From the NCBI GenBank assembly GCA_029948255.1, contig JALIZF010001834.1, positions 1-64,000 on the forward strand: DNA of 64,000 nucleotides, written 5' to 3'. The position numbers and the translations under genes were made by a program. Position 1 is the stretch's first letter. Each line of letters starts with the position of its first letter. This document shows, piece after piece, positions 1 to 22,100 of the stretch. The DNA comes from Telmatactis stephensoni (taxonomy: Eukaryota > Cnidaria > Anthozoa > Actiniaria > Isophelliidae). Below the pieces are notes generated by a model. That model was not told the DNA's origin, searched no databases, and saw nothing but the letters and a program-made list of their open reading frames with translations.

Positions 1-228
1 GCGGTTAATTTAATTGTAGAGGTGTCTGAGTGAAGTAGCCGGCCTCCCGGCAATCGACCAAGAGTTAAAGAGATGGAATCCAGAGAAAAGCACTCGGGAC
101 CTTAACAGAGTGGTCGCGCATTTTAAGTATAGTACCTAAGTATGATAGGCATACAAGTGAAACGATGAATTGAGTTGAGCATTTACTAAGATTGAAACTA
201 TTTAATAATCACCTCAATCATAATCAAT

Positions 229-484
229 GTACAATGATCTCCTCTCTATAATGACCGCCTCTATACAATGACCACCTCTGTACAATGACGACCTCTAGAT
301 CTGTACAATGACCACCTCTGTACAATGACCACCTCTCTACAATGACCACCTCTCTACAATGACCACCTCTGTACAATGACCACCTCTCTACAATGACCAC
401 CTCCGTACAATGTCCACCTCTCTACAATGACCACCTCTGTACAATGACCACCTCTCTACAATGACCACCTCCGTACAATGACCA
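229..484. repeat. 17-bp tandem minisatellite
   Basis: A 17-bp unit close to TGTACAATGACCACCTC is repeated about 14-15 times, with alternation between CTCTG, CTCTC and CTCCG at the variable end. It lies downstream of the putative minus-strand exon at 934-1042. I see no coding sequence in it. The rest of 1-933 shows AT-rich DNA with no exon I could support. Confidence 0.9.
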
Positions 485-933
485 CAGTAAATACGTATAC
501 ACAACTGATCATGACTGGTTTTCAGTTTGTTACGGAGGATTCTGAAATACATACAGTACAATATAATCCAAATCCAAATGAATAAATAATTACTAGCAAA
601 AAGAGTAAAATAATTTTAGCTGTACTCAGCAAGAAATACTGATAGACTGACCAAACCGCAATGAAAGCAAGAGAGGCCATTGTTAATTACAATAAAGTTC
701 AGCTTCTATAGTGGCAAGTCTGCCAGGGCCGGGAGTCCCAATCAAAACAAAATTTTGTTGACACTTTCACAACCTTTTCAACAATTCCAAAAGCTAAAAG
801 TTTACAAATATTGTTTTTTATCGTTCGTTAAATAAATCCAATTCATAAATTTTGACAACTTATCAGTAAACGACACTGCCAATACGCAAATATTTTTCCT
901 AAAGTTTTCAAAACATTTTGTAACTGAACTTAC

Positions 934-1042
934 CAAACAATTCGGCGTTTAATCGACCACCATTGGCGACAAATTGTACCACTTGCTTTGAAAAATCGAC
1001 GGTGCTAAACAGAAATTCCCTGTCACAATTCTTGGAGCTCAT
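934..1042 (-). CDS. Putative first coding exon of an unidentified gene (partial)
   Basis: On the minus strand an ATG at 1042 opens a 36-codon frame beginning MSSKNCDREFLFSTVDF and ending at a good splice donor (G followed by GTAAGT, intron starting at 933). The peptide is not low complexity and reads like an ordinary cytosolic protein start, but I do not recognise the family. Further exons would lie towards position 1 or outside the window and I could not identify any. It sits about 400 bp past the heparanase polyadenylation signal on the same strand, so it would be a separate downstream gene. It could also be a chance open stretch. Confidence 0.35.
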
Positions 1043-1328
1043 ATAATGGCGATACTTGAAATAATATAGTGAAGCTGTAATCGGAACTATAGCGAGGCAA
1101 ATATCAAACTACATGGTTGAATAACGAAGCGACAGCAAGACTCTTTCCGCAGGATGCCTTTTCCGCTTTAAGAATCGTGGGTAGTGGACTGTTAAAAATG
1201 ATAAGGCAAATTTATTCACGCTGCGATTTTGAAAACCTTTTGCAGTTAGTGATGAATTTTGAATATTGAAAAAGTTGGTTTGGAAATAACAAGGAAGAAA
1301 TGAAGTTCTACGACAGGAAAAATATGAG

Positions 1329-1408
1329 GAAAAGAAAGAAAGAAAGAGAAGAAAGAAAGAAAAAGAAAGAAAGGAAGAAAGAAAGAAAGCTAGAAGGAAA
1401 GAAAGACG
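1329..1408. repeat. GAAA-type purine microsatellite
   Basis: An imperfect run of GAAA/GAAG units on the plus strand, just past the heparanase 3' end. No coding content. Confidence 0.85.
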
Positions 1409-1450
1409 CCTCTAAAAGGAATCAATAAATATAAGTCCAGATGAATGACC

Positions 1451-1456
1451 TTTATT
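1451..1456 (-). other. Polyadenylation signal AATAAA for the heparanase-like gene
   Basis: The plus strand reads TTTATT, so the minus strand reads AATAAA, 74 bp after the stop codon at 1530-1532. Position and sequence fit a canonical animal polyadenylation signal. Confidence 0.55.
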
Positions 1457-1529
1457 ATACAAAAATTGAACGACACTCATTATAAATGCAAAGTCAGATT
1501 ACAAACAAGATTTATCAAGTTGACTTTTT

Positions 1530-4500
1530 TCATGATTCCACGTTAGTACAAGCTTCAGCAGCTGCACCAGACACGACAAAGTATCCAAATGTCAGTGGAG
1601 GAAGAACTAAGTTGTCCGATGACACTTGTTTAGGGGGCAGATCAGGTAGAGTTTTATCATCGATCAGCTGCAAAATCTTGCCGTTCAGTCTAACAGAGCT
1701 GCAGAAAAAAGGTTTAAAAGTGAACGTTGCTCACAGATCCTCTAAAGCTCTTTTAGACAATTTAATCAAAACAGTATCAAAATCTCCTCAAATCTAATTA
1801 ACTATACTGAATCAGGAGCCCATTGCGATGTGGATTGAATTAACTCCAATAAATATCCCAGGGGCGGATTTAGGGGAGGGGTTCAGGGGGTGCGCACCCC
1901 CTCCTGAGATGACTTTGAGTCCTTTTTTCTCGATATCTTTCCAAAGTATCCTCTCGGCAGATTTATATGATGGTGCACCCCCCTCCTGAAGACGATGCAC
2001 CCCCTCCTGAAGAGAATCCTGGATCCGCCCCTGGATCCTATTCCATTAAAGCATTCCTGTATTTATTTATGTATATATATTTTTTTATTTTTTTTATTTT
2101 TTTTAGACATTAGCTTTTTACATTGTATATATATATTTTTTAACACGGCACGTCTGAAAAACAGTCCCACTGATGGCGTTTACCGTGGGTAAATAAAGTT
2201 AATTGATTGAATTGATTGATCCTGGCGGACACCACAGTCCCCTTCCCTCCTCCACAGTCCCGACCCTCCTATCCTCCAACCTAAGAAATATATCCACTAT
2301 ACTCACCGTGACGTCAGATCATCATTGTCAGGGGTCAGTAGGAATTGATCTACTTTCAATCCCTGTAAGTCCCCTGTAAGACTGAATGTTGCTTGTTTTG
2401 ATGGGTTGACGTTAAGGGCAATGACTGTCACTGCACCGGAACTATAAAGTCTGAAAACAAGCAATATGGGTAATATAATACGAAATATTGGATGGCCTTG
2501 GTAGGATGTCGGGTAGACGTTGGTAGAATTTCGCCAACCATAAATAGAGCGTTGGTAAATAAATATTCAGTAGGACATCGGTTAGTTATCAAGAGGGTGT
2601 CAGTTAATTGCCGGAAGAATATCGGCAGGTTATTGATATAGGTTGTCGGTAAATTGTCGGTAAATCAATGGCTGGTTATCAGTAGTTTCCTGACCGTATC
2701 GATAGATTTCCGATAGGGTGTCGGTATCATTTTGCTCTGTCAGGTAATCGTAACATATGTTTGTTTGTTTTTTGTCGTTCGATCATCGGTAAAATTATCG
2801 GCAAGTTTTTGGTAGGTTTCGGCACTTACTCTGATTGTTGGTTTGTACAATGAGCATAAACCCTTAAATCCCTTCCCATCTCCAGTCCTTTTTGCACTTC
2901 TAAGACTTCTGGACCAACAAAGCGTTTATACAGGAGAGAAAGCCAGTAATCCTAGAATGAAGAGTATATATATATTTGCTGCAAATTTTAACCAAGTGAA
3001 GTACAAAATACTGCGTCGTTATTATATGTTTGAGCAACAAATCGACAAGAGATCAGCAATTAGGGTTTTTTATATATAATAATTGCAGGGGAATTGCAGT
3101 GTTCGTTCGTTCGCTCGTTAAGTTTTTGGTTTGTTCTTTCGTTTCGTACGTTGTTCATATGTTTGTTTGTTCGTTTGTTTAGTTGTTTGTTGGTTTGTTC
3201 GTTCGTTCGTTCGTTTGTTTGTTCTTGTTGTTTTATGTTCTGTTTTGTTTTGCAAAAAGCGTGATACTTACTGGATTTGGTAACATGTCAAGTCCAATCA
3301 GTGCATATCGTCCACCAAAGAATGTCTGTCTAATTACAATGTCCTGGTTGAAACGAGCCGCTAGTCCAAGTTTGTCGAGCCACCTAAAATGACAACACAA
3401 CAGTATGGCTGTCGGATCAGTCCACATCCTTTATGAGACTTCAAATCTTCATATAAACTGAGTGATTGGACCAAAGACATATATTATTGATTAATTTTAT
3501 AACTATTGAAAGTGTAAAAATAGATATAAGTTTTGATTTGGTTTACATAAAGCCAGCTACAAATCTGTCAGACAGGTTTTCTGCTCCTCCCCATAACGCG
3601 CTGCTCGTCTCGCCCATCCAGCCCTTCAGACGTGGAGCACTGGTAGCTAGGACATCGTTGACGTCACTCAGATCTTCAAATAAAGAGTCTAAAGTCTTGA
3701 CACTGTAAAATTCTTCAATGGTTGCGTTTCGACCATTGACGTAATACCTCGAAACAATCAAAATATAAATTCAGTCTTCAGTGGATATGGTAACGCATGC
3801 GCAGTTCAGGATACGTTGGTAAGTGCGCGAGCCACTAAGCAATAATAGATTCTTGGTACGATGTTTCGTTTGTGATTTCTCCGCACCCGTATTTTCAAAT
3901 CAATCTCCCCCTAAATGCCATAGACGACTTTCCAAAATGGCGGGCTCATTGTTCACGAGAACGAGGCCAGAAAGGCCTCCAAAATCATCATGGCATCAAA
4001 TGAGTCTAAGCACATCCTGTAAAATGCACAGAAAATAGTTATTTCAAAAGGAAGAGGAACACATCGTCTTTGATAGCAATAGAAGTGTCGCCACGCTTAT
4101 TTTCTGCTAACAAGGCCTTTGTGGCCTCGTTCCCATTTACTAGGCCGCCATTTTTGAAAGTCGTCTATTGAAACCCGGTTTACCGACATCCTACCAAGGC
4201 CGTCCAACATTTCGTATTATATTAATTATATAATTGCAAGCAGGGTAATCCTAACTTTGGGCACGGTACCCCATGCAGGCGAACGCGGGACTATCTACTC
4301 AGAAAGTCCTACCACCCTTAAACTTGGACACCCCGCGCCAAATACATTTTCTTTTACACGATAAAAATGGAGGGTTGTGTGTCTTTCATTTTAAGAACGG
4401 GGTGCCGAGACTTAGGGGTGCAAACCGTTTGTCTGTAAACTGGGTTTAACAGGTAGCTCATTTATTGGTCATCAAGCATTTGACATATCTGAGCCAAAAC

Positions 4501-7286
4501 GGTTTTGGCCAAATTTCAAGTTTATAACCCATAAGCCTATTATTTCAACATCTCTATACCCTAGTATAGGGGCTACTTTTCTGGACACGCGCGTCTCTGA
4601 CTTTTCCGCGAGGGCATATAAATATACCAATAAATTAGCGCTTATATATAGAAAGATTGAAAAGAACACACGCTTTGAGAAACACTCGAAAGCTTTATCA
4701 GCAAGTGAATGAGTTACTGTTTCTGGCCGAGCCTGATAAGCTATTGATTCTTCTTTCGAGAATCAAGCCGTAGGTTCGGTTTCATAACGTGCCTCTTAGA
4801 TGCGAGTGCTTGTAATTACTGCATTAGAAAACTATGAAGTCACATTGTTTTAAAACAATAAGCATGAGTATTGTTATATTAATTTTAGAAGGGGTTTTAA
4901 GCAGTCAACTCCTAGGCCCTAGGTAAGCTTTAAGGTAGGCTAAGTCATTTGTGTTCTCTTAACTGGCAAGATGATACTCACTGATGCCAAGTAACTGCGT
5001 CAACAGCATCTCCACCAGTTGATAAGAACCTACAAACATGCAGTACGTACATTTCAGCATTCTGTTCTTAGTAATTCACTGTTGAGTGACAGCAGGGAAG
5101 AGAAGGAAAGCTGATAAGTGATTACCAAAAAGTTTAAGAGTTAAAAATCAATTCATGGTCCCACTACTGTCAATGTGGTCTTGCTTCTCAAGCCCTTAAT
5201 TAAGCCCGCCGCACACGTTGAGAAACAGTGTGAGGATCGAAACTGCCACGCGAGGCACTTAGCTTAGACGATTTCTCGCCGCAGGCGTTACATCTTTGGC
5301 CACGCGAGGCCAAAAATATCAAACAAAAAGAGCACACGCTGATAAAAGTGCCTCGCGTGACAGTTTCCACACACAGTTTCTCAACGTGTGCGGCGGGCTT
5401 TAGGCTCGCACGGCACACGATGCATGCAACATTTCCTGCGACATTCTCTGTATGCAACATTGCGCAACACATGCAGTGTTGCATCATGTGTCCACCCCTG
5501 CAATGCAGTTGCATGTTTAGGATTGAGTTATACTTCTGTAACTTTTTCCGGCAACATTGCGCGCAACATTACAACGTTGGATACACAGTATACAATCTGT
5601 GTTGCACCGTGTGTCTAGGCCTTTAATAAGGCCACCTACGAGCCAAAAATAACTGACAGTAATAAGTTGGTATACGGTAGCCGTCAACGCGGGATCAGTT
5701 ACAAGATACTTAGTCTGATCTCCAGATGCCGGGGCAGATATGAAAAGGGTGAATGTGCCTGTAATAAAGAGGTAGCAGTAGTTAACAAGAGAATACGATA
5801 CAGAGAGCGAAACTGGTATCGATGTTTGCTCAAGGTTATAAAAATAAAATTCCATTGTTTGAGAGCCTTGCACGCGATATGGTCTCAGCTTCCTGTTACT
5901 AAAAATAACCTTAAGTGCCAAGCATATCGTGCAGACATCATTCCGCGCGTTTCGCTCTTGCTTAGTATTATGATATCAGGGGCGTACAGGGGGGTCTTTG
6001 TCACGGATCACGAAAAATAAAATCGAAAAATCCCGAGTCACGGGACGCCAGTTCAGATTTTCCCTAATCACGAAAAAAACCGCCCACCCTCAAGCATTTA
6101 TCAGAAACTTCGTGCATGTTGTGATATGGTCTCTTGTCGTTAACTAATGCATAATAGAGTCGTTTTCGTATGAGTGGGAAACTTACCGTACCGTATCGTA
6201 ACTAACAGTATCATAGTTTCTATAAAGACATTCGAAATTCCTGCTGTAACCGTATCGTATCGTAACCGTACAGTGTTCCCACTCATACGAAAACCTATAA
6301 GACCTCGTTATCTTTATTGCAAAAATTTACTGTTTGCAAGCAATTTTGAGATTCTTACTCTTTCAGAAAATTCTGTGCGTGCTCAATTCGATTCGCATCG
6401 GGTCCAACAAGAGTTGATCCAAATGAAGGATTTTTATGGAGAATATCCCTCAGTGTATTGAAATCCTTTCCAATCTGCTTTGGTGTGATGGTTATGTTAA
6501 ATTTTTTGAAATGATTGGGCTCTAAGGGAGGAACAAAAAGAAATAAATAAATGAAAGGAAATGAACGACATAGACTGATTCCATAAGTCGGTCCCAGTTC
6601 GCTCTCTGACGATTTTTACTGGGACCGACTTATGGAATCAGTCTATGAACGACAGAACAAACGAACAAATCAGGTGCCGGAGAGCTTGATGCTTTTGCTA
6701 AAAGAAATAAGACATGAAAAAGAAATGCAGACTTACCGTTTCCAAGCTCCCAGGCAAAATTGTATCCTTTCTCACCAACATAGCGCAGAATCTTAAGAGG
6801 ATTGCTCGAGTTCCACGCCCCATTGTCGTTCCGTCTCAATAACAAATTTAATCCAAACACGACATCCCAGCCGGCTCGCGAAGCAAGCTCATGAATTCTG
6901 TCTAAATCCTTACCCGTCATAGTAAAGTTTGTAAAATCTTTCACTTGAAACCAAATGTCATCGTCTTCATAAGTGTCATAAAGATTGTCTGTGATTGGCT
7001 CATTCAAGGTGGATACGGTCATATTCTCATCAAATATCACGAAGTCACCGAAAGTACCCCCAATTCTTAAATACGCCGGCTGAAGACCGCTGGCCAAGGT
7101 GTACAATCTCTCCGAGAAGTTGAAGTGTTCCCAATGCTTTTGAATTATATGTGTATCTATAGCAATAGAAAGAAATCTTTCATCTACTACATGAACTGAT
7201 TCCTTTGTAAATATTGTAATTGATTCATTCTCAAGGCACGCTGAAGAATGAATCAGCCACAGAACGGAAGCGCACAAAATAAACAT
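1530..7286 (-). CDS. HPSE-like: Heparanase-like endo-beta-glucuronidase (GH79), complete, 8 exons
   Basis: Eight minus-strand exons join with correct phase: 7286-6737, 6521-6359, 5029-4982, 3747-3547, 3383-3272, 2951-2830, 2450-2307, 1698-1530. They encode 502 residues (human heparanase has 543). Residues 1-18 form a hydrophobic signal peptide. The catalytic proton donor lies in WELGNEP (Glu184, its codon split by intron 1) and the nucleophile in GWMGETSS (Glu300). AGFMWLDKLGLAAR and the C-terminal beta domain (SVRLNGKILQLIDD, GYFVVSG) are typical of heparanases. The enzyme cleaves heparan sulfate chains in lysosomes or extracellular matrix; family knowledge supplies this, not the window. All introns are GT-AG. 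One oddity is TWHQYY at 251-256, where vertebrate enzymes read TWHHYY. The start codon faces DHX15 161 bp away. The introns carry several MITEs. Family assignment is secure; substrate specificity is inferred. Confidence 0.93.
1859..2033. mobile_element. MITE with CAGGGGCGGAT termini
   Basis: The 175-bp stretch begins CAGGGGCGGAT and ends ATCCGCCCCTG, an inverted pair typical of hAT-type MITEs. The interior holds near-repeats of CACCCCCTCCTGAA. No clean target-site duplication is visible. It lies in the last intron of the heparanase-like gene. Confidence 0.6.
3921..4167. mobile_element. MITE with TAGACGACTTTC inverted ends
   Basis: The left end TAGACGACTTTCCAAAATGG is mirrored by CCATTTTTGAAAGTCGTCTA at the right end. 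The 247-bp element is non-coding and lies in the heparanase intron between exons 3 and 4. The target-site duplication is unclear. Confidence 0.6.
5202..5401. mobile_element. MITE with AAGCCCGCCGCACACGTTG inverted ends
   Basis: Long imperfect inverted repeats (about 55 bp each) start with AAGCCCGCCGCACACGTTG at both ends and continue through TTGAGAAAC and GCCACGCGAGGCAC. Flanks suggest a short TAA/TTA-type target, which would fit PIF/Harbinger-like MITEs, but this is weak. It sits in heparanase intron 2. Confidence 0.65.
6162..6294. mobile_element. 133-bp MITE with GTTTTCGTATGAGTGGGAA ends
   Basis: Left terminus GTTTTCGTATGAGTGGGAA matches the reverse complement of the right terminus (TTCCCACTCATACGAAAAC). 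The interior repeats CGTATCGTA-like words. It lies in heparanase intron 2, only 65 bp from exon 2. Confidence 0.7.
6571..6644. mobile_element. 74-bp hairpin element flanked by 10-bp direct repeats
   Basis: A nearly perfect palindrome with 30-bp arms (6569-6598 and 6618-6647) and a 19-bp loop lies in heparanase intron 1. The identical decamer ATGAACGACA occurs immediately on each side (6561-6570 and 6645-6654). Arms plus flanking duplication indicate a miniature inverted-repeat insertion, perhaps Mutator-like given the 9-10 bp duplication. A precursor-microRNA-like hairpin is the other reading. Confidence 0.75.
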
Positions 7287-7447
7287 CTTTCATTCCGAAG
7301 CTGCAAATGAGCACTGGTCACCAGTCTCCCCCCAACACGCAAAGGACATCGGGTAGTCGGCGAACACATGGTCAAGTCGGCCATATTGAAATCTGTAGAT
7401 TGATTTTTGCCGGCTTTTTTAGAAATATTAAAGTCTATGAGGTGAAA
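7287..7447. promoter_or_regulatory. Probable shared bidirectional promoter, heparanase-like / DHX15
   Basis: The two start codons are head to head and only 161 bp apart, so both 5' UTRs and the core promoter must fit here unless upstream non-coding exons exist. The interval has no obvious TATA box and contains GTCGGCCATATTG, which resembles a YY1-type CCATNTT site. Compact divergent spacing is common for housekeeping genes such as DHX15. Confidence 0.6.
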
Positions 7448-17730
<10,283 letters not shown>

Positions 17731-18339
17731 AACTCGACACTGGTCATGCCGACTGGGCCTTCGTAATCACGTTTTGTATTGTATCTGGGTGTTGTTTGTT
17801 TGTTGGTTTGTTTTTGTGTGTTTTGTTTTGCTTTGTTTTGTTTTGAGATGACTGGAGGTGTATTTTTTCCTATCTTTTCCTGTTTCTTTGATTTAAGCCA
17901 GTTGTACATATATATTACTAGTCGAAACAATCCATATCAATTGACTTGGAGTTTGTACAAAATCGCGAATGTTTGTTCATGTTGCACTTGCCTCGTTCAG
18001 TCAGTATTTACAACTGAAGTTCCATTTAAATTGTCCAGATTTTCAAGACTACACACTAAAATCAGTCATGTACTCGCTAAATTCAGTAAATATGCACCGA
18101 GCGTGCTTAGCAAAATGGCCAGTTCGTAACATATGGTTTCCTGACAAAAGGTTTTCTGGCATGAAACAACTAACTAAACGCGCCAATCTCCAGGAATTTT
18201 TGAACTTTTTGTCCAAAGAAAGTGAATGGTAAAAAATGTCTTCTAATTGTTCCTCCAAACTATCCTTGCCTGCCCTTTACATGTAGTACCATGAAAGATA
18301 TTGACAACTTTTTAAGCCCCTACAAATGCTCCCAACATC

Positions 18340-18730
18340 CAACATTGTTGACCCCAGCATTGTTGGCAGTTGTTTTGTACTTTGGTGAAATCAGAGCAAA
18401 AGATGTTGGGCATTGTTGGCTCAGCTTGGAGCCAAAAAGTTGGGAGTTATGGGCCAACATTATTGGGGGCATTTGCTTGGAGCTTTAGAGCTGTTCTGTA
18501 TTTATATTTAACTAAATAAAACCAAAACATAAAGATGTCTATTTTTACTTTTCTTTCCATCCCTCTTTTCCCATGGTATCATGTCAGAGCCAAAAAGTCG
18601 GGAGTTTTGGGCCAATACTATTGGGGGCATTTGCTTGGAGCTTTAGGACTGTTTTGTATTTATACCTAACTAAATAAAACCAAAACATAACGATGTCTCG
18701 TTTTACTTTTCTTTCCATCCCTCTTCCCAT
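18340..18730 (+). repeat. Tandem duplication in the DHX15 3' flank with poly(A) signals
   Basis: A unit of about 160-190 bp (from AGCCAAAAAGTTGGGAG to CATAAAGATGTCT) occurs twice in a row, around 18,430-18,545 and 18,590-18,715. Each unit contains TAACTAAATAAAACC, so each may carry an AATAAA signal. The second DHX15 copy holds a single unit at about 34,595-34,705. Confidence 0.65.
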
Positions 18731-20088
18731 GTCAGAACAGTTCCTGAGGACTTTCCACAGGTAATCCGCAAATAAAAACATTTACCTGCTCGGAGATGGT
18801 TATGACTCATTCTAAAACGTCACTAAAAATGTGGACGTCATATCCGTCATAATGTAATCCTGGTCAAACTACCATTTTTTGCACCGTAGAACAAATGTAT
18901 TGACTTAATTTAAATAATGGTCTGAGTAAGAACGGTATATTGTTGAAACCGACCACCTCATTGGTTAAAACATGAAAATCGGCCATAACTTTTAAAGTTA
19001 GCTCATATCATGGTATTTTATTCAATATCTGATTTCCTTTACAGGAAAGCTTTCATGAGACTCAAAATAGCAAAATTTCTATGTGGAGAACATGCCAAAT
19101 TGAATGCGTCTCGGCTATCTGTTTTGAGCGTCGTATAGTACAAAACGGGGTTTTAACATTTTTTTTAAATATGTTATCTATTGATTGATATATCAGTCTG
19201 GAAACTAATACATTTCTAATAGAGAGTTGCCCCGTTTTTATGTGCATTGTTACTTAACCCTGTTTTACCCCTGGTATAACAAACCAATAGTCGACTTTCG
19301 AGATACAACTATCTTGACACATACAAAAGTATCAAGAAGAGGCCATTTATCTGTTTATAACTGGAGGAGTAGTAGACAGTTTTGGGTCGATGTTCTGTCT
19401 ATTGTTGGTAGAGCACTTGGACTGTTAGACTTACAGAACCAGTAGAACTAGAATACATTTTCCCTGAGACTGCACGGCAGTAGGCGTTCCTTACTCTAGC
19501 TTTTTGATCTACTGCTACTGCGTGTGTTTGTATTAATTCTTAAAAAGGTAATCAGTTCCATTTGAGGTAAGGTATTTACGTGATATTCGAGTTACGATTT
19601 TCGTGTTACGCGCCCGGTCACGCCCATTTTGGTAACGCCCACTGACATCTGTGCATAACTCGATGACAAACATCGTTGAATTCAAACTCGACAGAATGAA
19701 ACTTTATTTTCGAGTTACGCGGTAAATTCCGTAACTCGATTCTAAAAGTTGAAAAATACTTTTTCGAGTTACACTTTTTGGAATTGTTGTGGTTATTTTT
19801 TAAGCTAATCTCAAATTATTCCTCTACTCTTTCGCAGCCATCGAGCTTTAATTTGCTTCTTGCGGCCGGCCGTATTACCGAGTTAATTTTATTCCCGAGT
19901 GGGGAACTACACTATGAGTAGCACTTTTAAATTCTGAAGACTGTAAAGTCTGCCGGCAAACGATGAAAAACATAAGATGATATGATCAGCATTGGGAGCA
20001 GCATGCGCATCTTGTTGACGTTACGTTTCTGATTGGGGTCGATTTAGCATAAACACTGGCACCGCAGAGAACACATTCACACGTATTG
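18731..20088. other. Non-coding end of the duplicated block and flank
   Basis: Similarity to the downstream copy fades out around 19,345 (matching about 35,040). Past that I see AT-rich DNA with a cluster of CGAGTTAC words at 19,590-19,770 but no exon, RNA gene or complete element that I can support. Confidence 0.5.
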
Positions 20089-20526
20089 AGAGGGTCCTGA
20101 AGGGGTAAAATAGGACTGGTATTTGCCTGTTTTTTTGACTGGGAAATGGGATTTGTTGTACTGGGACTGGGATTTGGGGATTTTTTGTCACTGGGAATGG
20201 GAAACAGAACATCAAATGGGAATGGGATTTGATGCTGAAAAACTGCAAAACCGTACAAATATTTTTAAAAAGTTGAAAAATTACAAGTCGACGCACAAAA
20301 AAACGAAAAAAAAAAAAAATCATACCCAGGACTTTTTGGTATATTATGCATCTGAGAGACTGAAACTGTTCACATGTCTATTTTTTATGACTTACTTTGT
20401 GAAAAGGGAGTTGGAAAAACTGCAATGGGATTTTTGAGAAATTTATGACTGGGATTGGGATTTTAATGAAAAAGTAGGCTGGGAATGGGATTTGGACCCC
20501 CCCCCCCCCCCCTTCAGGATCCTCTA
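20089..20526. mobile_element. Degenerate element with AGAGGGTCCTGAAGGGG inverted ends
   Basis: The left end AGAGGGTCCTGAAGGGG is mirrored by CCCCTTCAGGATCCTCT at the right, with ATTG on both flanks. The interior is mostly diverged repeats of CTGGGAATGGGATTTG and ends in a run of about 14 C. It has no coding capacity. Confidence 0.6.
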
Positions 20527-21693
20527 TTGAAGCAGCGAGTGAACCGATCGGTGTTTTCCGGCTTAGTTTCTGACTTTGCTCTTTTTGACGATTTTCTGCA
20601 GAATTCGCTAGAAACCATGCTGAGTATATTAATTATTAGAATACTACCAACATCCTTTGCAGCCTTGGACTGTGCACCGAGGACTTGCTGGGACAACGAT
20701 TTTTGAAATAGGTGTATATTGTTTTGATTGACTCTGGTTATTGCTGCCGCAGCGGAGCGAGCCTGAGCGAGCGGAGCAAGGCAGCGATCCTATTTCAGTA
20801 GCTAGCTAAAATCGAGATTTGGATACGACCACAATGCTTAGCGAGTGTCGTAAAAAACAATAGATTTCTTTGTTCTTGCTATCCCACAATGCAAAATTAC
20901 TTCTTACCACCATGCTTTGAGAGCCTAGAATATTTAAACTCGTGGTCTGCGTCTTCTCGTCGTTGAGTGTCAACTGATTACTTCATGTAATGCTTTGAAA
21001 ACGCTGCCATACGGTTATTACTAACAATTCATTATATTACAATTTCTTACACTATCTTTCGAAGTAATAATTACGGTAAATAATAGCTTAAATAGTTCAT
21101 CTGGTGCCTTTAAATTGCCTTGAATCACCTCGTGCTTTTCGCATCTTCACGACAGATCTAATGTTTTATATCAAAATTTAGTTTCAAATAGAGCGGGGCA
21201 AAGAGCATACAACGGCGTGAAAGACAAGATGACAGCAATCCGGCGTCACTATTTTGTCACTATTTTCAAAAAATGCAAATGGTACTAGTCACATGTAAAA
21301 TGAGGTATTTGAAAACAAAATACATTCCCGCAGTTCTCTGGAAATATTTTCGTTGTCTTTGCTTTCCACACGGGATCTAGACTTTTGGAAATAAAGACAG
21401 TAGTTCTCTGAATCCTATTCTAATTACCGGAAATAAAGACGGATAATTAACATAACAATGAGATCCCACAATGCTTTGCAACGCATATATTAATCAGCCC
21501 TCAGGCTTTTGTCACAGTTCCTCTTGACAACCGAGGAGCAAACATCTCGACTTTTGGAATCTTTCCTGATCGCGACACGCCGTCATCTCACTTATGGATG
21601 TTCAATTTCCTCGAGTTAACGATCAAGCACCCGGCGTTGCTCATGCAAGGTCAATTTCCCCCAAAAGGAAACCTTGAGGTAGGTTCTAATTCA

Positions 21694-22100
21694 ACTTAAT
21701 CGGTACGCTGTGTGTTCGTACAAGCTCATTTTCTTTTACAAATGTAGTGTTGCACGCTGTGTGTTCGTGCTAGGAGATATATTTCTGAAAGCCCCTAAGA
21801 GAACCACACCAAATAACGTCCAGTTGATTGTATTGCCCCGAAATCGTACCAGGATTAGAACGCTGTTAGAATTGCCCAGAAGCTCATTTGTTTCAGTTAC
21901 CACCCAAAGAGTCAAACAACATTGTAAGTCAAAAACTGAACCGACTACGCTTAATCGGTACGCTGTGTGTTCGTACAAGCCTATTCCCTTTTACCGGATT
22001 AAATGTAGTGTTGCACGCTGTGTGTTCGTGCTAGGAGATATATTTCTCAAATTAAAGCCCCTAAGAGAACCACACCAAATAACGTCCAGTTGATTGTATT
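21694..22100 (+). repeat. Tandem duplication, period about 256 bp, inside the DIRS remnant
   Basis: CTTAATCGGTACGCTGTGTG occurs at about 21,694 and again at about 21,950, each followed by the same GTTCGTACAAG, TGTTGCACGCTG and GAGATATATTTCT words. It keeps a single frame open but the peptide resembles nothing I know. Confidence 0.65.

Noticed and set aside
229..484. CRISPR-like array
   Set aside because: The 17-bp units are contiguous with no spacers; it is a minisatellite in animal DNA.
21710..22093. A 127-codon frame in the DIRS remnant
   Set aside because: It is a tandem duplication that happens to stay open and matches no retroelement domain I recognise.
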